46,372 bases of DNA from Desulfovibrionaceae bacterium (GTDB lineage Bacteria > Desulfobacterota > Desulfovibrionia > Desulfovibrionales > Desulfovibrionaceae). Shown here one piece after another: positions 1 to 6,285 of this stretch; positions within the stretch are counted from its first letter, which is position 1; the number at the start of each line of letters is the position of its first letter. The notes beneath the pieces were generated by a model, which did not search any database, had not been told where the DNA came from, and worked only from the letters and a program-made list of their open reading frames with translations. The position numbers were made by a program, and so were the translations under genes. The DNA is taken from contig JAQVCS010000017.1 of the NCBI GenBank assembly GCA_028689675.1, positions 1 through 46,372 of the forward strand. The letters run 5' to 3'.

Positions 1-43
1 CAGCGTCTGAGATATCGTGTCTGCGGTGTGCTACTGCTTCCAT
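1..43 (-). CDS. Transposase, N-terminal fragment cut by the window edge (IS5 family-like)
   Basis: An ATG at 43-41 on the minus strand opens a frame reading MEAVAHRRHDISDA before the window ends. The RHDISD start resembles the N-terminal DUF4096-type region of IS5-family transposases. An AGAGG ribosome-binding site lies about 6 bases upstream of the ATG. The same start, in the opposite orientation, is present at 46327. Whether the full gene is intact cannot be seen. Confidence 0.65.
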   Translation of the reverse strand, partial: MEAVAHRRHDISDA

Positions 44-124
44 AATAACCTCTTGATGGTGAACTTATGAAAACAGAGTACACTATTTTTTAATGATTTA
101 CAATCTCGTGACTACACAGTCTAG
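1..124 (-). mobile_element. End of an insertion sequence (left copy, IS5-family-like)
   Basis: This stretch is the reverse complement of 46246-46369 with only two mismatches (positions 71 and 116) and no gaps. Similarity stops abruptly after CTAG at 121-124. It holds the start of a transposase gene reading leftwards out of the window, plus about 80 bases of upstream IS sequence. CTAG fits the YTAR-type targets known for part of the IS5 family, so these four bases may be target rather than IS. Family assignment rests on 15 transposase residues only. Confidence 0.75.
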
Positions 125-137
125 CACGGACAGGCGT

Positions 138-1589
138 ATGCAAAAAATTTTTCTTAAAAATATTAACATAGTCATTTGCGCTATTCTTATCATTGGGGTT
201 TCCTGCCTTGAATTTGCTAATTATTCTATCTATAAGGTAGGATTACGCGATGATATTGAGAATATTTCTAAATTAACATCGTCTAATATTTATACAGAAA
301 TTAATAGTGAACTGAGTAAGTCTATTCATATTTCACTTACTATGGCAAATGATGAATTTCTTAAAGACTGGCTGCACACTGAAGAGCCGGGCAATGCGCA
401 GAAAGAAGATAAAATTAAACAATATTTAGCGGCATTGCGTAGCAAGTTTGGCTATGATTCTGTTTTTTTAGTTTCAACGCGCACGGGTATTTATTATCAT
501 TATGAGAAGCTGCACAAAGTTGTTTCACGGGCTGATGAGCATGATGTGTGGTTTTATAATTTTCTTGCTCTAGAAAAAGACTATGATCTTATTGTTGATA
601 CTGATGAGGTGAAGCGTAATACACTTACAGTATTTATTAATTGCAGGCTTATGGATACTGACGGCACTGTTTTGGGTGTTGTTGGTGTGGGTATCCAGAT
701 GAACCAATTACAAAATTTATTGCGCCAATATGAAAATAATTTCAATCTGCAGGCTGTTTTAGTTAATAGAGAAGGCATATTGCAAATTGCCAGTGATGAA
801 TCATTACTTTCTTCACATGTTTTTTCACTCTTGGATAAAAAGCTGCATAATACATTTTTGCAGCCCGATACGGTGATCAAGGGGCATTGGCTGAATTATT
901 CTAATAAAGATGATTATTTAGTTGTGCGGTATTTGGATGCTCTTGATTGGTTTTTAGTGGTCAAAAAAGACACCACTCCTATTCGAAACCTGCTTATTTC
1001 GCAAATAAAAAACGATTTGTATGGTTTGCTTATTATAGCCTCGGCGCTTATCTTTTTTGTTTCTTTGCTTATTTCCCAGTACAAAAAAAATATGCTGCAC
1101 CTCGCTATGAATGATGAACTCACGGGCTTAAAAAACCGCCGTGCCTTTACTCAGGCGCTGACGACGCTGCTTATTGAAAACAAAAATGGTGGGCAGGAAG
1201 CCTTACTTTTTGTGCTTGATATTGATTTATTTAAAAATATCAACGACACCTATGGGCATTTTTTTGGGGATAAAGTTATCATTCGCGTGGGGGAATTGAT
1301 GCGGGAATGCCTTGGCTCTTCGGGCGAGGCCTTCCGCTGGGGTGGCGATGAATTTTTTGGTATTGTGCACTGTAACATTGAGCAGGGGCAGGCTGTGCTG
1401 GAGTATATTCACGCGGCTGTGCAGGCAGACCCCTTGTGCATGTCTTGCCAATTAACCCTGAGCATAGGGGCAACGCGCGTGGGCAAAGACGATACCTTTG
1501 ACAGCCTGCTGGCACGCGCAGACAAAGCCCTGTACAACACAAAAAATAATGGCCGTAATGCCATTACGCTGTTTAACCCTGTAGCTTAG
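138..1589 (+). CDS. Membrane-anchored diguanylate cyclase (dCache-like sensor + GGDEF)
   Basis: Predicted to make cyclic di-GMP from two GTP in response to a periplasmic signal. From the ATG at 138 the protein has 483 residues: a membrane segment near 7-28, a periplasmic region of about 270 residues resembling a dCache-type sensor, a second membrane segment near 300-322, and a C-terminal GGDEF domain with the active-site GGDEF at about 402-406. No RxxD inhibitory site is visible ahead of the motif (a Gly is where the Arg should be), so product inhibition may be absent. The frame is open back to an ATG at 93, but that lies inside the insertion sequence; the ATG at 138 with GGACAGG just upstream is preferred. 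The IS edge at 124 lies 14 bases before this start, so the native promoter has probably been displaced. The first ~1.1 kb is very AT-rich, the last ~300 bases are not. Confidence 0.85.
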   Translation: MQKIFLKNINIVICAILIIGVSCLEFANYSIYKVGLRDDIENISKLTSSNIYTEINSELSKSIHISLTMANDEFLKDWLHTEEPGNAQKEDKIKQYLAALRSKFGYDSVFLVSTRTGIYYHYEKLHKVVSRADEHDVWFYNFLALEKDYDLIVDTDEVKRNTLTVFINCRLMDTDGTVLGVVGVGIQMNQLQNLLRQYENNFNLQAVLVNREGILQIASDESLLSSHVFSLLDKKLHNTFLQPDTVIKGHWLNYSNKDDYLVVRYLDALDWFLVVKKDTTPIRNLLISQIKNDLYGLLIIASALIFFVSLLISQYKKNMLHLAMNDELTGLKNRRAFTQALTTLLIENKNGGQEALLFVLDIDLFKNINDTYGHFFGDKVIIRVGELMRECLGSSGEAFRWGGDEFFGIVHCNIEQGQAVLEYIHAAVQADPLCMSCQLTLSIGATRVGKDDTFDSLLARADKALYNTKNNGRNAITLFNPVA

Positions 1590-1614
1590 GGCTAAGCCTC
1601 ATGAATAAACCTGC

Positions 1615-1758
1615 CACACAGCCGCTTTTTTCAAGCTGGCTGCGTTGTACAAAAGAAAATACCATTGCGCTGCTATGCCTCTGCGCTTTTTTTAGGCACC
1701 CTGCCGGCATAAAGAAAGTAGGCTTTTCGCAGACAGCGTGCACTGAGGGCAGAGCTTA
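1615..1758 (+). repeat. Dispersed intergenic repeat, family 2, copy 1
   Basis: Matches 18166-18315 in the same orientation. The clearest block (1637-1660) agrees at 23 of 24 positions and contains TTGTACAAAAGAAAATA. The middle is looser. The 3' end matches again (GCAGACAGC ... GGGCAGAGCTTA here, GCGGACAGC ... GGGCAAAGCTTA in the other copy). An imperfect CAGCC/GGCTG hairpin sits at the left end in both. No coding potential is apparent. It fills most of the gap between the diguanylate cyclase gene and the copper chaperone gene. Confidence 0.65.
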
Positions 1759-1803
1759 AAAAATAAGCACAATGCCCGCCCCCAATTCATTGTAGCGGGC
1801 ATT
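1757..1803 (-). terminator. Rho-independent terminator after the copper chaperone gene
   Basis: A 9-bp stem is formed by AATGCCCGC (1771-1779) and GCGGGCATT (1795-1803). On the minus strand it is followed by a T-rich run (complement of 1758-1763). It lies 25 bases past the stop codon of the copper chaperone gene. Confidence 0.75.
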
Positions 1804-1827
1804 GCATGGTATGCGGCTGGCTGGCAG

Positions 1828-2028
1828 CTAGGCTTTAACCTCAAAGCCAATAGCTTCAATGGCATCTCGCAGGCTTTGGGCTGTGACAGGGGCAGTTTCT
1901 TCATAGCGCACAAGGCCATTGGCAAGGTCAACCTCGCAATGCTGTATGCCTTCAATACTGCTGATGGCCTTGTGCACGGCTGCCTGACATTTGGGGCAAT
2001 GCATGCCCGTGACAATCAATTCTTTCAT
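1828..2028 (-). CDS. copZ: Copper chaperone, heavy-metal-associated (CopZ-like)
   Basis: A 66-residue single HMA domain (ferredoxin-like fold) expected to bind Cu(I) in the cytoplasm and hand it to the copper ATPase encoded just upstream. The metal-binding loop is GMHCPKC, with the two ligand cysteines at 11 and 14. The start is placed at the ATG at 2028 because AAAGGAG lies 6 bases upstream; an in-frame ATG 24 bases earlier has no such site. The gene follows the copA-like gene on the same strand with a 195-base gap, so it may be cotranscribed or have its own promoter. A strong terminator follows. Mercury or other soft-metal binding cannot be excluded, but the ATPase partner favours copper. 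Confidence 0.85.
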   Translation of the reverse strand: MKELIVTGMHCPKCQAAVHKAISSIEGIQHCEVDLANGLVRYEETAPVTAQSLRDAIEAIGFEVKA

Positions 2029-2223
2029 ATAAACTCCTTTATTTGTGGCCAAGCCTCAAAAAAGAGCATGGCCGTGTTTGCGGTGTGTAGCTTGGCGTTT
2101 TGTGTGCACATTAGGGCAAGTGTACACTGCAATAGGCAAGGGCAAGTAAAACAGGCCTAAACTATTTCATAGCGTGGACTTGCAGGTACATTCTTGCAGA
2201 GCATTTAGCCATGTTCACACGCC

Positions 2224-4506
2224 CTAGTGCAGGGGCAGGCTACGCAGGCGCAGGGCGTTGAGCACCACTGAAACAGAAGAAAAAGCCATGGCTGTGCCTG
2301 CCACCATAGGCGAAAGCGTAGGCCCGCCCACACTATGCAGCAAGCCAGCAGCTACAGGTAAGCCCAGCATATTATAGCCAAAAGCCCAAGCAAGGTTTTG
2401 CCTGATATTGCGCATGGTGGCGCGTGAAAGTGCCAAAGCCGTAAGCACGGCTTCTAAGCCATGGCGCACCAGCACAATGTCGCCTGTTTCCACACTCACA
2501 TCTGCCCCAGAGCTGACGGCCATGCCTATATTGGCCTGTGCCAGAGCAGGGGCATCGTTAATGCCATCCCCCACCATGCCCACGCTGTAGCCTTTTTCCT
2601 GCCATTCTTTGATAATACGCACCTTGTCATGGGGCAGCATATCGGCAAAAACATGCTCTATGCCTGCCTGTTTGGCCACGGCCTGCGCTGTGCGGCTGTT
2701 GTCCCCACTAATCATCAGCACCTGAATACCCATGGCTTTCAGTTGGGAAATTACGGCAGGGGCTTCGGGGCGCAGGCTGTCAGCAAGGGCAAAAAGGGCG
2801 GCGGGCTGGGCATTCAGTGCCATAATCAGCACTGTTTGCCCTGCATCGGCCAGCGCTGCCATGGTGTGCAGCATGCTTTGCTCAAGCGCTATACCCTTGA
2901 GCGTGAAAAAGGCAGCATTACCCAAAAGCACATTGTGCCCATCCACCACGCCGCCAATGCCCATACCGGGGTGAATTTCAATAGCTGTTGCGGGCAGCAG
3001 GGGGGTATTTTTGCTGGCAGCGGCCTCTTGCAGGGCGCGGGCAAGGGGGTGCTCGCTTTGTCCTTCTAGCGAGGCAGCCAATTGCAGCATGCGTTCTTGC
3101 GTGGCCGTGCTGTTTTCGTGCCCCAGCGCAAGAATGCTGTGCACTGTGGGCTTACCCGTGGTTAGCGTACCTGTTTTATCAAGGGCAAGAGCTGTGAGCG
3201 TTCCTGCTTTTTCCAGCGCCGCCCCATTGCGTATAAGCACACCCAGTTTTGCCCCGCGCCCTGTGGCAACCATAATGGACATGGGTGTGGCAAGCCCCAT
3301 GGCGCAGGGGCAGGCAATAATCAGCACAGAAACAAAAATACGCAGGGCAAGAGCAAAGGGGGCATTGCCCACAGTGAGCCACAGCAGGGCGGCAAGGGTG
3401 GCAAGCCCCATAACGGCGGGCACAAAATAAAAGCTGATGGTGTCGGCAATGCGGGCAATGGGGGCTTTGCTGCCCTGAGCCTCGCTTACCATACGCATAA
3501 TGCCGGCAAGGCGCGTTTGCCCGCCTAGGTAGTCGGCACGAATGGTCAGCACGCCTGCGCCATTCATGCTGCCAGCCGTAACGGCATCTCCCACGCCCAA
3601 AGCAATGGGTACAGATTCCCCCGTGAGCAAAGACATATCTACGGCAGAGCTGCCCTCAAGCACAATGCCATCGGCGGGAATGCGCGCGCCAGGGCGCACC
3701 AGCAGTACATCCCCTGTGTGCAGGTTGGAAAGCGGCACGGCTTTAGGCAGGCCATGTTCAAGTAGCAGGGCTTCTTCTGGCATCAGGCTGACCAAAGAAC
3801 CAAGGGCATCGGCAGCATGGCGGCGAGAGCGCGCTTCCAAATACTGCCCCAGTGAAATCATGCACAGCAGCATGGCGCAGGATTCAAAATAGAGGTCGGC
3901 AGCAAGGCTGTGCCCCAATGCGGCAGGGGAAAGAGCTATGCGCAGGCTTTGCCATAGGCTGTACAGCAGGGCAGAGCCAGTGCCCAGTGCCACCAGCGAG
4001 CTCATGTTCGGGGCTTTGCGCCACAGTGCCCCTAGGCCTTCTGTGTAAAAATGCCGCCCCAGCCAGAGCACGGGCAGGGTAAGCGCAGCTTGTGCCAGCG
4101 CAAAGGCAAGGGGCTGGTGCAAAAAGGCAGGCAGGGGCAGCCCCAGCATATGCCCCATGCTGATATAGAGCAGCGGCACTGTGAGCGCAGCCATGGGTGC
4201 TAAGCGCTGTTTTTGTGCTTTCAGCTCGGCAATTTCGCTGGCTTGCTGGCGCAAATAGGCGGTGCGGCTGTCTTCTGCTGTGGCAGGGGCAGCACCAAAG
4301 CCCATGCTTTCTATGCGTTCGATAATGCGCTGTAATGTATCTTGGGGGGCATCGGGGGCAAGCTGCACTGTACCGCTGCCCGTGGCAAGGTTTACCTGCA
4401 CAGCGGCAACCTCGGGCATTTTGCCCACAACTTTTTCAATGCGGGAAGAGCAGGCAGCGCAATGAATTCCCGTAAGAGTGAGGGCGATGGGGCGTGACGA
4501 TGACAT
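2224..4506 (-). CDS. copA: Copper-translocating P1B-type ATPase
   Basis: Inner-membrane pump predicted to export Cu(I) using ATP. In the 760-residue protein the order is: one N-terminal HMA domain with CAAC at 16-19, membrane helices from about 105, the actuator TGES at about 295-298, the membrane metal site CPC at 399-401, the phosphorylation motif DKTGT at 443-447, the SEHPLA nucleotide-binding motif and the hinge GDGINDAP in the last third, then two final helices. All catalytic motifs are intact. The ATG at 4506 is chosen because AAGGAAGG lies just upstream and the HMA domain begins soon after; the open frame extends further back but reads through the promoter. A CopZ-like gene follows. 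The promoter spacer is 16 bases, unlike the long spacers of MerR/CueR-activated promoters, so control is not obviously CueR-like. Confidence 0.93.
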   Translation of the reverse strand: MSSSRPIALTLTGIHCAACSSRIEKVVGKMPEVAAVQVNLATGSGTVQLAPDAPQDTLQRIIERIESMGFGAAPATAEDSRTAYLRQQASEIAELKAQKQRLAPMAALTVPLLYISMGHMLGLPLPAFLHQPLAFALAQAALTLPVLWLGRHFYTEGLGALWRKAPNMSSLVALGTGSALLYSLWQSLRIALSPAALGHSLAADLYFESCAMLLCMISLGQYLEARSRRHAADALGSLVSLMPEEALLLEHGLPKAVPLSNLHTGDVLLVRPGARIPADGIVLEGSSAVDMSLLTGESVPIALGVGDAVTAGSMNGAGVLTIRADYLGGQTRLAGIMRMVSEAQGSKAPIARIADTISFYFVPAVMGLATLAALLWLTVGNAPFALALRIFVSVLIIACPCAMGLATPMSIMVATGRGAKLGVLIRNGAALEKAGTLTALALDKTGTLTTGKPTVHSILALGHENSTATQERMLQLAASLEGQSEHPLARALQEAAASKNTPLLPATAIEIHPGMGIGGVVDGHNVLLGNAAFFTLKGIALEQSMLHTMAALADAGQTVLIMALNAQPAALFALADSLRPEAPAVISQLKAMGIQVLMISGDNSRTAQAVAKQAGIEHVFADMLPHDKVRIIKEWQEKGYSVGMVGDGINDAPALAQANIGMAVSSGADVSVETGDIVLVRHGLEAVLTALALSRATMRNIRQNLAWAFGYNMLGLPVAAGLLHSVGGPTLSPMVAGTAMAFSSVSVVLNALRLRSLPLH

Positions 4507-4538
4507 AGTGCCTTCCTTGGTTTTTGTGTTGTAGGAAG

Positions 4539-4566
4539 ACAATAGGGTGGAACAAAAAAATGTCAA
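4539..4566 (-). promoter_or_regulatory. Promoter of the copper ATPase gene
   Basis: On the minus strand a perfect -35 box TTGACA (complement of 4561-4566) is followed after 16 bases by TATTGT (complement of 4539-4544). Transcription would begin near 4532, leaving a leader of about 26 bases that holds the ribosome-binding site. Confidence 0.65.
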
Positions 4567-4658
4567 ATAAGGGGAGGCGTAGCCTGCGTGGCTGGGGTAG
4601 AAAGAAATTGAGGCATGGGGAAAAATGCCCGCATTCGCCAGCAAACGCTCCCTACAGA

Positions 4659-4731
4659 TGCGGCCTAGGCTTTTGTGGCGCTTATGCCATATTCCAGCCT
4701 ATCAATTCTCCTGCACTGGTGCGGCCTAGGC
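4659..4731. repeat. 12-base direct repeat TGCGGCCTAGGC flanking 49 bases
   Basis: TGCGGCCTAGGC occurs at 4659-4670 and again at 4720-4731. The core GCCTAGGC is itself palindromic. The second copy overlaps the stop codon of the unknown gene 4726-5250. It may be a relic of a small insertion or duplication, or a paired protein-binding site; nothing decides between these. Confidence 0.4.
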
Positions 4732-5250
4732 CGTGGCTATAGCATAGCCTTCCAAGGTGTCAGAAATAGTGGCAATGGTCATGGCCATGGTGCTGGCAAT
4801 AAGCGCACAGGTTTTTTCTGGCAGCTCGTGCAGGTTTTTGTGCAGCAGGCGCTGGAAAAAGAGGGCAGGGCACTGTTTTTGCTTTTCCGTGGCTAGGGTA
4901 TCCATATACACAGCAAAGCTCTCATCCACAAAACGCTCGGCACGGACGGCATCAAAGTGCATACTGGCCTGAAGCATGGCCTTGGTTTGGCGCAAATATT
5001 CCACCACAGCGGCATTGGGGGCATGCTGCATAAGGCCAGTGGTAACTGTGGCATGAACGAAGGCATGCCATTCTTCAATAAGCTGGGCTTGCAAGTGCTG
5101 GTCTTGCAGTACCGCATCCATACCTGCGGCCATGGCCAGCTTGATAATGCCAGCACGCTCGGTATTCAGCGCAAAAAGAATACAGGCAGCCTGCACGCCT
5201 TGCGCCAAGCTCAATACTTTTTTTTCTTTGGTGGGGGAAGTTGTGCCCAT
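4726..5250 (-). CDS. Hypothetical protein, 174 residues
   Basis: Not recognised. The predicted product is soluble, mostly helical, rich in Ala, Leu and Met, with no signal peptide, membrane segment or cysteine motif. The ATG at 5250 is preferred because AAGGA lies about 8 bases upstream; the open frame continues to 5376 but that part overlaps the dispersed repeat at 5343-5494. Same strand as the copper ATPase gene downstream (219-base gap containing that gene's own promoter) and the nuclease gene upstream. Normal codon use for the region supports a real gene. No function is proposed. Confidence 0.65.
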   Translation of the reverse strand: MGTTSPTKEKKVLSLAQGVQAACILFALNTERAGIIKLAMAAGMDAVLQDQHLQAQLIEEWHAFVHATVTTGLMQHAPNAAVVEYLRQTKAMLQASMHFDAVRAERFVDESFAVYMDTLATEKQKQCPALFFQRLLHKNLHELPEKTCALIASTMAMTIATISDTLEGYAIATA

Positions 5251-5342
5251 GGGGATATTCCTTTTTTGAAGCGTGCGGGCAAGGGCAACCAGACACAGAG
5301 CCTTATATTGAAACAATGTGCGCTGGCTGCATGTGCTTTTTA

Positions 5343-5494
5343 TTAGAGCAGTTTCACCGTGAAATTGCTCTGGCAACTACGGGAGTAGCTCTGTTCCACG
5401 CGCGGCATAGGTGCACGCTCTGTGCGCTGTTATGTGCCAAAGTGCGTGCGTCTTTTATCGTAACAGTATATAATATAAAGATAAACTGCCCTAG
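5343..5494. repeat. AGAGCA-type dispersed repeat, copy A (152 bases, MITE-like)
   Basis: Begins TTAGAGCA (5343-5350) and ends CTGCCCTAG (to 5494), so its ends form an imperfect inverted repeat. It matches 46096-46249 along its length: both have GTGAAATTGCTCTGGCAA followed by a variable base and TAC, then GGCATA, GCGCTG and GTCTTT blocks in the same order. The first 27 bases also fold into a hairpin (AGAGCAGTTTCAC with GTGAAATTGCTCT). Its final CTA supplies the stop codon of the nuclease gene on the minus strand. No coding sequence. It occupies most of the gap 5251-5490. Confidence 0.7.
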
Positions 5495-6174
5495 TGCGGC
5501 AATGTTGGCCAAAAGCTGGTTACGCGGGCAGGGCTGAAGCCTTGCGTAAATGCCTGTGCCAAGCCCTGCAATGCTTGTTGATTTTTTGCTTTGATGCGCT
5601 GCCCTTCCTTGCTGTGGGCAGGGAAGAAGCGCCACGAATTTTTATTGCCCACATAGCTTTCGGTGGCGGCGGGCAGGGCAAGAATTTTTTGCCAAAAGCC
5701 GCGTTGTGCCTGCAAGGCTTCGCGCTGGGCTTGCAGCATGTCATCAGTAAAGTGTGCGGGGTGCTTTTTGTGGCGATAGGCAAAAGCCGCCCCTTCTTCA
5801 AGCATGCGGCGGTTCACATTGGTGCCGTCTTCCAGCTCCAATACGGCCAGCATGCGCTGGTAATGGTCGCGCCCTTCGCCCACAGCCCGCAGGCGCACGG
5901 TTTTTTGCAGCACGAGGCGCTCCAGCAGGGCTTTGGCTTCTGCCGCATAATATTGTGCAGGGCTATCACCATGGCGCACTTCGGGTGTGTCTATGCCCGT
6001 AAGCCGCACCACGCGCCCATCCTGCAAGCGTACCGTGTCCCCATCAAAGCAGCGCACTACCACGCCATAGGGCTGTTCATTGCCCCATGCGGCAGGGCTA
6101 GCAAGCAGTGCTGCCAGTATGCACAGCGCTGGCAACAAAAAAAGAGCGCGCGAAATAACAAAACGGTGCGGCAT
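5491..6174 (-). CDS. Secreted thermonuclease-family (SNase-like) nuclease
   Basis: A 227-residue staphylococcal-nuclease-fold protein expected to cleave nucleic acids in a calcium-dependent way outside the cytoplasm. A signal peptide is clear: basic N-terminus, hydrophobic stretch about 9-27, cleavage likely near residue 31. The fold follows with FDGDTVRL (about 43-50) and the active-site segment RLTGIDTPEVRHG (about 57-69), which supplies the conserved Arg, Asp and Glu. GEGRDHYQRML (about 99-109) holds the second catalytic Arg region. The remaining ~60 C-terminal residues are not recognised. AAGGA lies 7 bases before the ATG. The stop codon falls in the terminal CTAG of the dispersed repeat, so the C-terminus may have been reset by that insertion. 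Confidence 0.85.
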   Translation of the reverse strand: MPHRFVISRALFLLPALCILAALLASPAAWGNEQPYGVVVRCFDGDTVRLQDGRVVRLTGIDTPEVRHGDSPAQYYAAEAKALLERLVLQKTVRLRAVGEGRDHYQRMLAVLELEDGTNVNRRMLEEGAAFAYRHKKHPAHFTDDMLQAQREALQAQRGFWQKILALPAATESYVGNKNSWRFFPAHSKEGQRIKAKNQQALQGLAQAFTQGFSPARVTSFWPTLPH

Positions 6175-6243
6175 GGCTTTTCCTTACAGCCTAACGGCGG
6201 GCGGGCACTGGGCACACAGTTCTTGGCAAGGGCTGTACCCTAG

Positions 6244-6281
6244 AAAAGGGCGCACCCGCGTGGGCAGGGTGCGCCCTTTTT
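6244..6281 (-). terminator. Strong terminator after rpoD (bidirectional)
   Basis: Perfect 10-bp GC-rich stem GGGCGCACCC (6248-6257) with GGGTGCGCCC (6267-6276). Four A's flank one side and five T's the other, so it can stop transcription on either strand. It lies 5 bases past the rpoD stop codon and ends the rpsU-rpoD operon. Confidence 0.88.
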
Positions 6282-6285
6282 GCTC

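Noticed and set aside
2461..3069. Long plus-strand frame opposite the copper ATPase gene (202 codons)
   Set aside because: It lies wholly within copA on the other strand, has no ribosome-binding site and no recognisable domain. Long antisense frames are expected opposite GC-rich genes.
4532..4570. CueR-type operator at the copper ATPase promoter
   Set aside because: The spacer between -35 and -10 is 16 bases and no dyad lies in it; MerR/CueR promoters have 19-20 base spacers with a dyad.
5461..5485. Promoter from the TATAATAT stretch near 5468
   Set aside because: No matching -35 at an acceptable distance on either strand, and the plus direction leads into the 3' end of an opposing gene. 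The AT-rich tract is part of the dispersed repeat.
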